Assembly (NCBI RefSeq): GCF_020510685.1
Contig: NZ_CP075185.1
Coordinates: 744,001 to 808,000, forward strand
Direction of reading: 5' to 3'
DNA from: Dechloromonas denitrificans
GTDB taxonomy: Bacteria; Pseudomonadota; Gammaproteobacteria; Burkholderiales; Rhodocyclaceae
Length of the DNA stretch: 64,000 nucleotides
In this document: one piece after another, positions 30,648-38,513 of the stretch
Layout: each line of letters opens with the position of its first letter
How positions within the stretch are numbered: the stretch's first letter is position 1
Notes under the pieces: generated by a model
Databases searched by the model: none
What the model was told of the DNA's origin: nothing
What the model saw: only the letters and a program-made list of their open reading frames with translations
Translations under genes and position numbers: made by a program

Positions 30648-31169
30648 ATGATTCGTTGGCTGATTTATCTGGTGGCGTTGTTCGTCATGTCGCTGCTGGC
30701 GCTGGTTCTGACCCCCGTCTTGCCGGCCTTTGCCCGGTCGCGCATGGGGCCGGTCGATAATGGCAACGGGCAGGCCAAGGAGCCGCGTTTGCCGGTGTGG
30801 CTGGCCTGGTTCGATACGCCGGACAACAGCCTGCTCGGTGATCCGGGCTGGCGGGCGACGCACAATGGTGGCTATTGGTCGCGAGTCGCCTGGCTCTATC
30901 GCAACAGTCTGTACGGTTTCAAGTGGGGGCCGATTGCCGCGCCGATGGGCGGCGAGCGGCACATTCACGGCGATCCGTCGATCAACCGCAACAACGGTCA
31001 TTACGGCGTCCTGCGCATTGCGATGGGGCCGTACTGGCAATGGAAATGCGTCAAGCCGATCGGGCGCAGCGGCTATTGCTGGATGATCAATCTCGGCTGG
31101 ATGCTCGACGACGCCGGGCAGCAGCGTGCCCTGTTCATGTTTTCGCCGCGTCTGGTCAGGTTGCGTTAA
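30648..31169 (+). CDS. Small membrane-anchored protein resembling a phage family (DUF7338-like)
   Basis: 173 residues. An N-terminal membrane segment (WLIYLVALFVMSLLALVLTPVLPAFA) is followed by LPVWLAWFDTPDNSLLGDPGWR and WLYRNSLYGFKWGP. From memory, this WFxTPDNxLxGD...RNxxYGF pattern is that of small phage-encoded proteins of the DUF7338 type. No other phage gene lies nearby, so this may be a relic or domesticated gene. The ATG at 30648 has AAGG upstream. It converges on the next gene with a 4-base overlap. Confidence 0.75.
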   Translation: MIRWLIYLVALFVMSLLALVLTPVLPAFARSRMGPVDNGNGQAKEPRLPVWLAWFDTPDNSLLGDPGWRATHNGGYWSRVAWLYRNSLYGFKWGPIAAPMGGERHIHGDPSINRNNGHYGVLRIAMGPYWQWKCVKPIGRSGYCWMINLGWMLDDAGQQRALFMFSPRLVRLR

Positions 31170-31483
31170 TCCGCACTGCTGGCGCTGCAGTCGCAGCCCT
31201 GGCCGGCCGCGATCCAGCGCGCCAACAGCCGGCGTGCAAGCGGTGCGGCGCTGGTCGGCAACCAGCCGAAATAATGGCCGGGCCGGGCGAGCAGGCCGCA
31301 GCGATAACGGCTTTCTTCGGTCGACCATTCCAGGGCCGGGCACGGGCCTTGTTTTTGCAGGAAGCGCAGGCGCGCCGCCGGACAGGTTTCGAGCGCGCAG
31401 CAGACGCCGCAGCCATTGCACGGCTGGCCTTCAGCCGGCTGCTCGGGGGCGGCGTGGTGGAGGTGGATGGTGGTGATTTGCAC
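31166..31483 (-). CDS. YkgJ-like Cys-cluster protein
   Basis: 105 residues. The CNGCGVCCALETCPAAR cluster plus later PCPALEW and RCGLL cysteines match the CxxCxxCC signature of the YkgJ/Fliy family of putative metal-binding proteins. The GTG at 31483 is the likely start, but no strong ribosome binding site is present; the frame stays open upstream with unconvincing sequence. Metal and function are unknown. Confidence 0.7.
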   Translation of the reverse strand: MQITTIHLHHAAPEQPAEGQPCNGCGVCCALETCPAARLRFLQKQGPCPALEWSTEESRYRCGLLARPGHYFGWLPTSAAPLARRLLARWIAAGQGCDCSASSAD

Positions 31484-31548
31484 GTTTGGTAATGAACCAC
31501 GTCCGGATAAATTGATCAAACGCAAACCGCAACCGCAAGGAGAGCCTG

Positions 31549-31677
31549 ATGAAGAAAGTGATTTGTGCATTGGTCGCCACGCTATTCGCGCTGGGCAGCC
31601 TGAACGCCGTGGCTTGTTCCGCCGAGAAGGCGAAGGATGGCAAACAGATGAGCACACCGGCCAAACCGAAAATCTGA
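31549..31677 (+). CDS. Short secreted or lipoprotein peptide
   Basis: 42 codons from an ATG at 31549 with AAGGAGAG at 31537-31544. The product begins MKKVICALVATLFALGSLNAVAC, a clear export signal with a lipobox-like AVAC, and leaves a mature Lys-rich peptide of about 20 residues. It resembles entericidin-sized lipoproteins in size and layout only. It faces away from the YkgJ-like gene. Confidence 0.65.
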   Translation: MKKVICALVATLFALGSLNAVACSAEKAKDGKQMSTPAKPKI

Positions 31678-31695
31678 GCATGCTCAGGCGATAAT

Positions 31696-31717
31696 TGGAA
31701 GGCGCCCACGGGCGCCT
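31696..31717 (+). terminator. Possible weak terminator after the short lipoprotein gene
   Basis: AAGGCGCCC / GGGCGCCTT pair around a short ACG-type loop, followed by CTTC rather than a T run. It lies about 20 bases past the stop. Confidence 0.45.
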
Positions 31718-31767
31718 TCTTCGTGCAGACTAGGGCAGGTCTGCTTTCTTTCCGGACCGGGGGGCCC

Positions 31768-32244
31768 ATGCTTGATGCCGATAACGCGGCTTTCATTCAG
31801 ACCAGCGTCAGTATCAGCCTGGCGACCTGCGGTGTCGACCATCTGCCGAACCTGATGCGCGCCGTCGGCTGCAAGCTGCTCGACGGCGGTCGGCGGGTCG
31901 GCATTTTCCTCAATGCGACGCTGGCCCCGGCCTTGCTCGCCGACATCCGTACCAACCGGCGGGTTGCCTGCGTTTTCTGCCTGCCGAGCAGCAACCGGAC
32001 CTTGCAGTTGAAAGGCGAGGATGCCGAGGTGCTGCCGTTCGATCCGGCCGACCTGCCGCTGATCGCCGAGCATCTGGCGGACTTCGTCGTCGAGGTGGCG
32101 CCGGAGGGGGTGCCCGAGTCGGTGGTCCGGACGCTGTTCGCCTATCGGCCCGACGCCCTGGTGATGGTCGCCTTCTCGCCCTGCGCGGCTTTTTCCCAGA
32201 CGCCCGGACCGCGGGCCGGGCAGTCGATCGGCGGCACGCCATGA
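31768..32244 (+). CDS. Pyridoxamine 5'-phosphate oxidase-fold (FMN-binding split barrel) protein
   Basis: 158 residues. The pattern SVSISLATCGVDHLPNLMRAVG followed by RRVACVFCLPSSNRTLQLKGE is that of small PNPOx-related split-barrel proteins that bind flavin or a similar cofactor. The ATG at 31768 is preceded by a G-run. Its stop overlaps the next ATG (ATGA), so it is translated together with the PNPOx-GAF protein. The substrate is unknown. Confidence 0.8.
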   Translation: MLDADNAAFIQTSVSISLATCGVDHLPNLMRAVGCKLLDGGRRVGIFLNATLAPALLADIRTNRRVACVFCLPSSNRTLQLKGEDAEVLPFDPADLPLIAEHLADFVVEVAPEGVPESVVRTLFAYRPDALVMVAFSPCAAFSQTPGPRAGQSIGGTP

Positions 32245-33578
32245 ACCTCCGCATCGAAACCATCCGCGAATGTCTGGACGGCGTGATCCCCGGGCTGATC
32301 GCCACCTGCGATGGCGAGGGCGTGCCCAATCTCGCCTACCTGTCGCAGGTCCAGTTCGTCGATAACCAGCATGTCGCGCTCTCCTACCAGTTCTTCAACC
32401 GCACCCGGCAGAACATCCTGGTCAATGCCCGGGTCAGGCTGCTGACGACCAATCCGCTGACCGCCGCGCAATACGTGCTGACGCTGGAATACCTGCACAC
32501 CGAGACCAGCGGCCCGCTGTTCGAGCAAATGAAGGCCAAGCTGGCCGGCATCGCCTCGCATACCGGGATGGCCGGGGTCTTTCACCTGCGCGGCGCGGAT
32601 ATCTACCGCATTCTCGGCATCGAGCAGTTGCCCGGTCCGACGCTGACCCCGCCGCCGCCTTCGCTCAATTACCTGACCGCCTTGCGGCGGAGCACCAACC
32701 GGCTGGCGACCTGCGCTTCGCTGACCAGCCTGCTCGATACGGCGCTCGATTGTCTCGAAAGCGAGTTCGCCCTCCATCACGTCATGCTGCTGATGCATGA
32801 CGAGGGGCGCGGCCGCTTGTATACGCTGGCCAGCCGCGGTTACCCGGAATCCGGGGTGGGTTCGGAGATCCCCTTCGGGGCCGGGGTGATCGGCATTTGC
32901 GCCCGCGAGAAGACGCCGATCCGCATCGGCTTCATGACCAAGGAGTACGCCTACGGCCGGGCCATCCGCGACAGCGCCGCGGCCGACGGCATGGCCGATG
33001 CGCTGGAAACCGCCATTCCGCTGCCCGGCCTGCCCGAGGCGCGCAGCCAGCTGGCCGTGCCGATCGTCGCCCATGACCGCCTGCTCGGCGTGCTCTACCT
33101 GGAAAGCGTCGCCGACCTGCATTTCGGCTACGACGACGAGGACGCCCTGGTCGCCTTCGCGGCCCACCTCGGCATGGCGATTCACTATCATCAGCAGGTC
33201 GAGGAACTGGCCGAGGAGCTGCCGGCCAACGATCACGGCAAAGTCGAATCCTCCGGCCAGCCCTTGCTGGTCCGCTATTTTGCCGGCAGCGACAGCATTT
33301 TTCTCGATGACGATTACCTGATCAAGGGCGTCGCCGGGGCCATTCTCTGGGCGCTGCTCAGCGATTTCGTCGCCCGCCGCCGTACCTCGTTCACCAACAA
33401 GGGCCTGCGCCTCGATTCGCGCATCCGCCTGCCGGGCGTCAGCGACAATCTCGAAGCACGGCTGGTCCTGCTCCAGCGCCGGCTCGCCGAGCGCGGCGCC
33501 GGCATCCATCTGCACAAGACCGGGCGGGGCCGTTTCGCGCTGGCTGTTGACCAGCCGCTGCAACTGCTCGACGGCTGA
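32241..33578 (+). CDS. PNPOx-GAF protein with probable C-terminal winged helix
   Basis: 445 residues in three parts. Residues 1-140 are a PNPOx-like split barrel (GLIATCDGEGVPNLAYLSQV). Residues 155-320 are a GAF sensor domain (ALDCLESEFALHHVMLLMHD ... SQLAVPIVAHDRLLGVLYLES). The C-terminal 110 residues contain NLEARLVLLQRRLAERG and HLHKTGRGRFAL, which look like a winged-helix DNA-binding or similar output domain. It may be a redox- or flavin-sensing one-component regulator. That is inference. It lies upstream of the E1 dehydrogenase genes. Confidence 0.75.
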   Translation: MNLRIETIRECLDGVIPGLIATCDGEGVPNLAYLSQVQFVDNQHVALSYQFFNRTRQNILVNARVRLLTTNPLTAAQYVLTLEYLHTETSGPLFEQMKAKLAGIASHTGMAGVFHLRGADIYRILGIEQLPGPTLTPPPPSLNYLTALRRSTNRLATCASLTSLLDTALDCLESEFALHHVMLLMHDEGRGRLYTLASRGYPESGVGSEIPFGAGVIGICAREKTPIRIGFMTKEYAYGRAIRDSAAADGMADALETAIPLPGLPEARSQLAVPIVAHDRLLGVLYLESVADLHFGYDDEDALVAFAAHLGMAIHYHQQVEELAEELPANDHGKVESSGQPLLVRYFAGSDSIFLDDDYLIKGVAGAILWALLSDFVARRRTSFTNKGLRLDSRIRLPGVSDNLEARLVLLQRRLAERGAGIHLHKTGRGRFALAVDQPLQLLDG

Positions 33579-33601
33579 AATTCCGGCGGCGGGCCGCTTT
33601 C

Positions 33602-33640
33602 CTTAAATCTTTGCTCAGCGCTTCTTAAAAGATTCTTAAG
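33602..33640. repeat. Imperfect inverted repeat between the GAF protein and E1 alpha genes
   Basis: CTTAA-ATCTTT (33602-33612) is mirrored by AAAGAT-TC-TTAAG (33628-33640). No T run follows. It may be an operator for the E1 genes or a weak terminator. Confidence 0.3.
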
Positions 33641-33713
33641 CGGCGCCGCGCCGTCTTGTCAGGTTTTTGGCGCGGCCTAGACTTGCTTTCATCATTTCTT
33701 GATGGAGACAACG

Positions 33714-34676
33714 ATGACCCGCCCAGCCAGCGAAAACGAATTGCCGCAGCTCTACGAGCAGATGCTGCTGATTCGCGCCTATGAAGAAAAAATCGTCGAG
33801 GCCAGCGCCGCCGGCAAGGTGCCCGGCACCTGTACCTCGGTCGGCCAGGAGGCCGCGGCGGTCGGCGTCGTCAATGCGCTCGGCGGCGCCGACCTGATCC
33901 TGACCAATCATCGCAGCGCCGCCCACCTGATCGCCCGGGGCGCCGATCCCGGCCGTCTGCTGGCCGAGGTGATGGGCCGCAGCGCCGGCTACTGCCAGGG
34001 CAAGAGCGGCTCGCTGCACATTTCGGTCAAGGAGCTCGGCGTCGTCCTGACCTCGACCATCGTCGGTGCCGAATTGTCGTTGGCCACCGGCGTCGCGCTG
34101 GCCCAGGGCATGCTCGGCAAGCCTGGCATCGTCGTCTGCTTTTTCGGCGATGGCGCGGCCTGCGAAGGCGCTTTCCACGAGTCGCTGAACCTCGCCTCGG
34201 TGTGGAATCTGCCCATCCTCTACGTCTGCGAAAACAACCAGTGGCAGGCCTTCGTGCATCGCCGCGAGACGATGCGCCGCGACCACGTCGCCGACTGGGC
34301 GGTGCCCTACGACATTCCGGCCCGGACCGTCGACGGCAACAATGTCGAAGCCGTGCTCGCCGCGGCACGCGCGGCGGCCGCCGAGGTGCGGGCGAGCGGC
34401 CGGCCGTTCCTGCTGGAAACCTATACCTACCGCAGTCGCGGTCATTTCGAGCCGGACGATCAGGCCTATGTCGATCCGGCCGAGCGCGCCGCCTGGGCGG
34501 CCCGCGACCCGATCGCCGCTTGCCGCGACCGTCTGCTCGCCACCGGGCGCCTGACGGCGAGCCAGGATGCCGCGCTGGCCGACAAGGTGCAGAGCCGCAT
34601 CGCCGTCGCCCTGGCCTTTGCCGAAGCCTCGCCTTATCCGGCGCTGAGCGAAATGACCACCGATGTTTACGCCTGA
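33714..34676 (+). CDS. Thiamine diphosphate-dependent dehydrogenase E1, alpha subunit
   Basis: 320 residues of the pyruvate/acetoin dehydrogenase E1 alpha family, which decarboxylates a 2-oxo acid or cleaves acetoin. The thiamine-diphosphate motif runs from GDGAACEG (145) to CENN (172-175). SIVGAELSLATGVAL-type and YRSRGHFEPDD segments are typical. The ATG at 33714 has GGAG at 33703-33706. The beta subunit follows, but no E2 lipoyl transferase or E3 is in the cluster. AcoA-like acetoin dehydrogenase is one possibility. Confidence 0.88.
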   Translation: MTRPASENELPQLYEQMLLIRAYEEKIVEASAAGKVPGTCTSVGQEAAAVGVVNALGGADLILTNHRSAAHLIARGADPGRLLAEVMGRSAGYCQGKSGSLHISVKELGVVLTSTIVGAELSLATGVALAQGMLGKPGIVVCFFGDGAACEGAFHESLNLASVWNLPILYVCENNQWQAFVHRRETMRRDHVADWAVPYDIPARTVDGNNVEAVLAAARAAAAEVRASGRPFLLETYTYRSRGHFEPDDQAYVDPAERAAWAARDPIAACRDRLLATGRLTASQDAALADKVQSRIAVALAFAEASPYPALSEMTTDVYA

Positions 34677-34686
34677 GACGACTGTC

Positions 34687-35646
34687 ATGCCTACCCTGAC
34701 CCCAATCGAAGCGGTCGACGCCGCAATCGCCGAAGAAATGCGCCGCGACTCCACGGTCCTGATGTTCGGCGAGGGCACTGCGACCAAACGCCATGCCCTG
34801 CTCGAAGAATTCGGCGCCCGGCGCATCCGCAACACCCCGCTGGCCGAGGGCATCATCGCCGGAACGGCGGTCGGGGCGGCCGGCTGCGGCCTGCGTCCGG
34901 TGATCGACCTGCTCTTCGCGCCTTTCCTCTGCTACGCCATGGACGAACTGGTCAACAGCGCCGGCAAGTTGCGTTACCTGTCCGGCGGCCAGTTCTCCTT
35001 TCCCCTGGTCACGCTGGCGATGACCGGCGGCGGCTGGGGCGTCGGCGCCCAGCACAATCACAACAACGAAGCGTGGTTCGTGCACAGCCCCGGCCTCAAG
35101 GTGGTCATGCCATCCACTCCGGCCGACTTCAAGGGCCTGCTCAAGACGGCGATCCGCGACGACAACCCGGTCCTGTTCTTCATGGATATCGGCCTGCTCT
35201 ATCAACCCGGCGAAGTGCCGGACGGCGAGCATCTGGTGCCGCTCGGCCAGGCCGCTGTACGACGCCGCGGCGGCGACGTCACGCTGATCGCCTACGGCAA
35301 GACCGTCCATGCCTGTGCCCAGGCCGCCGAAACGCTGGCCGGCGAGGGCATCGCAGCCGAAGTGATCGACCTGCGCACGCTGAAGCCGCTCGACACCGTG
35401 ACCATTGTCGACTCGGTACGCAAGACTGGACGGCTGGTTGTCGCCCATGAAGCCAACCGGCTGTGCGGCGTCGGAGCGGAAATCGCCGCGCTGGTCGCCG
35501 AACAGGCCTTCGCTGCGTTGCGGGCACCGATTGTCCGGCTCGGCGGCCCGGATGCGCCGGCCGCTTCGAGCTATCCGCTGGAACAGGCCTGTGCCCCGTC
35601 GGCCGAGGCCATCGCTGCGGCGGCGCGCCGCCTGATGCGGGCCTGA
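34687..35646 (+). CDS. Thiamine diphosphate-dependent dehydrogenase E1, beta subunit
   Basis: 319 residues of the E1 beta family. The EAVDAAIAEEMRRDSTVLMFGEG opening, the NTPLAEGIIAGTAVGAAGCGLRPV segment and the transketolase C-terminal domain (DVTLIAYGKTVHACAQAAETL, EVIDLRTLKPLDTVTI) are all present. The ATG at 34687 is chosen 10 bases past the alpha stop; an in-frame ATG at 34663 overlaps alpha and lacks a ribosome site. It forms the E1 heterotetramer with alpha. Confidence 0.88.
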   Translation: MPTLTPIEAVDAAIAEEMRRDSTVLMFGEGTATKRHALLEEFGARRIRNTPLAEGIIAGTAVGAAGCGLRPVIDLLFAPFLCYAMDELVNSAGKLRYLSGGQFSFPLVTLAMTGGGWGVGAQHNHNNEAWFVHSPGLKVVMPSTPADFKGLLKTAIRDDNPVLFFMDIGLLYQPGEVPDGEHLVPLGQAAVRRRGGDVTLIAYGKTVHACAQAAETLAGEGIAAEVIDLRTLKPLDTVTIVDSVRKTGRLVVAHEANRLCGVGAEIAALVAEQAFAALRAPIVRLGGPDAPAASSYPLEQACAPSAEAIAAAARRLMRA

Positions 35647-35689
35647 TCGGCCGGCTCACCCATTTTCAACCCAAAAAAAAGGAAAAATC

Positions 35690-36262
35690 ATGAAGCACCC
35701 CAACTCCCGACAGTCCCTTGTTCGCTCCCTCTCCATCGTCGCAGCACTCGGCAGCTTGTTGCCGCTCAGCGCGGCGGCCGGGCCGGATGCGGCCAGCCTC
35801 AAACGCGGCGCCTACCTGGTCAACTATGGCGGCTGTGTCGATTGCCATACGCCATTCAAAATGGGGCCGAACGGCCCGGAGAAGGACATGGCGCGCGGCC
35901 TTTCCGGCCACCCGGAAAACCTGCTGCTCAGCCCGCCACCCAAGCTGGAAGGCGAGGACTGGAACTGGACCGGCGCCAGCTCGATGACCGCCTTCAAAGG
36001 CCCGTGGGGGCTTTCCTACGCTTCCAATCTGACGCCGGACCGGGAAACCGGGATCGGCAACTGGACGGCCAAGGATTTCGTCCGGGCGATGAAGAGCGGC
36101 CAGCACGTCGGCCCGGCCCGGCCGATCATGCCGCCGATGCCTTGGCAGTCACTGGCCACTCTGACCGAGCGCGACTTGCAGGCGATCTACGTCTACCTGA
36201 TGGCGCAGCCGGCGGTGAAGAACCGGGTGGTGGAATACCAGCCACCGGTCGCCGGGCGCTAG
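35690..36262 (+). CDS. Periplasmic mono-haem cytochrome c
   Basis: 190 residues with an export signal (SLSIVAALGSLLPLSAAAG), one CVDCH haem site (Cys49, Cys52, His53) and a likely distal Met in IMPPMPW. It resembles single domains of the multihaem cytochrome subunits of membrane alcohol and aldehyde dehydrogenases. It lies 43 bases after E1 beta on the same strand and may take electrons from that system, though E1 is cytoplasmic and no link is proven. Confidence 0.85.
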   Translation: MKHPNSRQSLVRSLSIVAALGSLLPLSAAAGPDAASLKRGAYLVNYGGCVDCHTPFKMGPNGPEKDMARGLSGHPENLLLSPPPKLEGEDWNWTGASSMTAFKGPWGLSYASNLTPDRETGIGNWTAKDFVRAMKSGQHVGPARPIMPPMPWQSLATLTERDLQAIYVYLMAQPAVKNRVVEYQPPVAGR

Positions 36263-36268
36263 CCGGCG

Positions 36269-37081
36269 TCAGTTGCCGGGCAGGAAAAGCGCCGGATCGA
36301 CCGGCGTGTTGTTCAGGACGACCGCCCAGTGCAGGTGAGGGCCGGTCACCCGGCCGGTGGCACCGACCGCGCCGAGCCGCTCGCCTTTTTTCACCGCCTG
36401 GCCGGCCCGCACGTCGATGTGCGACAGGTGCATGTAGGCGCTGATCAGGCCCTGGCCGTGATCGATGAACACGGTGTTGCCGTTGAAGAAGTAATTGTCG
36501 GTATTGGCGACCACACCATCGGCCGGCGCCTGGACCGGAGCGCCGGTGCCGACGGCGACGTCGAGTCCGGCATGCGGGTTGCGCGGCAGGCCGTTGAAGA
36601 TGCGGCGCAGGCCGAAGCGCGACGACAGCGGCCCGCTGGCCGGCAGCGTGAAATCGGTGGCCGGCGCGGTCGCCGAAAAACGCCGCTTGATGGCCGCGGT
36701 GACGGCCTGTTCGCGTTCGATGCGGGCGAGGTCTTCGGCATTCGGTTCGACCTTGCGCTTGTCCTTGATGGTCAGGCGCTGTTCCGGGTAATTCTTCAGG
36801 CCGACGATGACGGTCCTGGTTGTTGTGCCGGCGCCGCTCGCCACGGCAACGTCGAGTTCGCCGGGCAGGGTGTCGAGCGGAATGCCGAACAGTGCGAACC
36901 AGCGGCCGTTGTCGCGGACCACGGCGAGCGGCTGTTCGCCCCAGCGGGCGGTCGGCGCCGGCTGACTGGCCGGGCCGAGGTCGATCACGGCGATGCCGCC
37001 CGGTACCGGCGAATGCTTCGGCAGGGCCAAGGCTGGCGTGGTGAGGGCGAGCGCCAGAAGGAAGGTCGATAGTTTGCGCAT
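36269..37081 (-). CDS. M23-family (LytM) peptidase
   Basis: A 270-residue exported endopeptidase-like protein. After a signal peptide (RKLSTFLLALALTTPALA) and an N-terminal domain, the M23 core has His170 and Asp174 (NPHAGLD), then MHLSHID, then His249 and His251 (GPHLHW). All zinc ligands are present, so it may cut peptidoglycan cross-links. The ATG at 37081 opens the signal peptide. It follows a thioredoxin-like gene by 4 bases. Confidence 0.9.
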   Translation of the reverse strand: MRKLSTFLLALALTTPALALPKHSPVPGGIAVIDLGPASQPAPTARWGEQPLAVVRDNGRWFALFGIPLDTLPGELDVAVASGAGTTTRTVIVGLKNYPEQRLTIKDKRKVEPNAEDLARIEREQAVTAAIKRRFSATAPATDFTLPASGPLSSRFGLRRIFNGLPRNPHAGLDVAVGTGAPVQAPADGVVANTDNYFFNGNTVFIDHGQGLISAYMHLSHIDVRAGQAVKKGERLGAVGATGRVTGPHLHWAVVLNNTPVDPALFLPGN

Positions 37082-37085
37082 GGGG

Positions 37086-37625
37086 TTACCGGCTGGCCCA
37101 CCACAAGCGTAAACGCAGGCCGATTTCACTGGTGTAGCCGACGGAAACGAAACGTACGTCGCCGGCTGGGTTGATGACGATGAAGGCCGGCGTGCCGGGC
37201 TGGCCGTATTGCTTGAGGATGGCGGCGTTCGGGTCGGGCAGCGTGGACCAGCGGTAGTCGCGCTGCTGCATCAGCTTGCCGATTTGCTCGGAGGAGCCGG
37301 ACTGAACGGCGATGCTGGTCACCGGCCAGTCGGCGGCGACGGCGCTGACGTTGCCGGCCGTCGTCCGGCAGATCGGGCACCACTCGGCCCAGAAGTAGAG
37401 CAGGCCGGCCTGGCCCGGATGCCGGGCGCGCCAGGCGGCCAGATCGAAGGCCTGGCCGTCGAGCAACTGGCCGGCGAAGTGCGGGGCCGGGCCGCGCGGC
37501 GTGTCGCGCGCCTGCCAGAGCTGGAAGGCGACGAACAGCCCGAGGAAAAGTGCGGCTTCCGCCGCCCAACGGCGCCAGCGTGGTCTGGCAGGCGCTGCGG
37601 CGGGCGGCGTTTGCTGATCGCTCAA
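37086..37625 (-). CDS. Membrane-anchored thioredoxin-like (TlpA/ScsD-type) protein
   Basis: 179 residues with an N-terminal Pro-rich cytoplasmic tail, one membrane anchor (about 22-38) and a periplasmic thioredoxin fold. The redox site is WCPIC (Cys83, Cys86), and the cis-Pro is in GTPAFIV. It likely reduces or isomerises disulfides in the periplasm. It lies 4 bases after the metallopeptidase gene and 4 bases before the M23 gene. Confidence 0.88.
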   Translation of the reverse strand: MSDQQTPPAAAPARPRWRRWAAEAALFLGLFVAFQLWQARDTPRGPAPHFAGQLLDGQAFDLAAWRARHPGQAGLLYFWAEWCPICRTTAGNVSAVAADWPVTSIAVQSGSSEQIGKLMQQRDYRWSTLPDPNAAILKQYGQPGTPAFIVINPAGDVRFVSVGYTSEIGLRLRLWWASR

Positions 37626-37629
37626 AGGC

Positions 37630-38505
37630 TTACAGCTGCGCTGCCTTGAAGGTGTTGCATTGGTTCATGTCGCCGGATTCGAAACCTTTCTTGAACCACC
37701 GCACGCGTTGCGCCGAACTGCCGTGGGTGAAGCTTTCCGGCACGATGCGGCCTTGCGCCTGCTGTTGCAGACGGTCGTCGCCGATGGCCGAGGCGGCGGT
37801 CAGCGCGGCTTCGAGGTCGCCCGGCTCGAGGAAGTTTTTCATGGTATCGGTGCGCTTGCCCCAGACGCCGGCCAGGCAGTCGGCCTGCAGTTCCATGCGC
37901 ACCGAGAGGGCGTTGGCTTCGGCCTTGCCGACCCGCTGCTGGGTGTTGTGCACCTTGTCGGCGATGCCGAGCAGGTTCTGCACATGGTGGCCGACTTCGT
38001 GGGCGATGACATAGGCCTGGGCGAATTCGCCCGGCGCCTTGAAGCGTTCCTTCAGCTCGCGGAAGAAGACGAGGTCGATATAAACCTTCTGGTCGCCCGG
38101 GCAGTAGAACGGCCCCATCGCCGACTGGCCGGTGCCGCAGGCGGTCGGCGTGACGCCCGAGAAGAGCACCAGCTTGGGCTCCTGGTAGGCCTTCCCGTTG
38201 GCCTGGAAAGCGGCGTGCCAGGTGTCTTCGGTCGAGGCCAGGACTTGCGAGACGAAGCGTGTCGTTTCATCGGTGGCCGGTCCGCGGTGGGCTTCCGGCG
38301 CGCTTTGCTCGATGGCCGGCAGACCGCCGCCGCTGAGCATGTTGAGCACGGTCAGCGGATTGACGCCGAGGAAATAGCTGGCGACCAGCGCGATGACAAT
38401 GCTGCCGATCCCCAGCCGGCCGCCGCCCAGCCTCAGGCCACCGCCGCCGCCCGAGCCGCGGCGGTCTTCGAGGTTGTCACTTTCCCGTTGGTCATCGAAG
38501 CGCAT
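37630..38505 (-). CDS. YpfJ-type neutral zinc metallopeptidase
   Basis: 291 residues. The basic, Gly-rich N-terminus (MRFDDQRESDNLEDRRG) is followed by a membrane segment (about 34-50) and a metallopeptidase domain with HEVGHH (169-174) and the later MELQADCLAGVWG. This is the standard YpfJ layout. The ATG at 38505 has AGGAG upstream. It lies 8 bases after pyrF. The biological substrate is unknown. Confidence 0.9.
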   Translation of the reverse strand: MRFDDQRESDNLEDRRGSGGGGGLRLGGGRLGIGSIVIALVASYFLGVNPLTVLNMLSGGGLPAIEQSAPEAHRGPATDETTRFVSQVLASTEDTWHAAFQANGKAYQEPKLVLFSGVTPTACGTGQSAMGPFYCPGDQKVYIDLVFFRELKERFKAPGEFAQAYVIAHEVGHHVQNLLGIADKVHNTQQRVGKAEANALSVRMELQADCLAGVWGKRTDTMKNFLEPGDLEAALTAASAIGDDRLQQQAQGRIVPESFTHGSSAQRVRWFKKGFESGDMNQCNTFKAAQL

Positions 38506-38513
38506 GGTCGCTC

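Noticed and set aside
32142..33563. 473-codon minus-strand frame opposite the PNPOx-GAF gene
   Set aside because: No motif or ribosome site; the plus-strand protein has clear domains.
33671..33690. Sigma-54-like promoter before E1 alpha (CGGC ... TTGCT)
   Set aside because: The GG-to-GC spacing is 11 rather than 12 bases and the -24 box is weak, so it does not meet the consensus although acetoin operons often use sigma-54.
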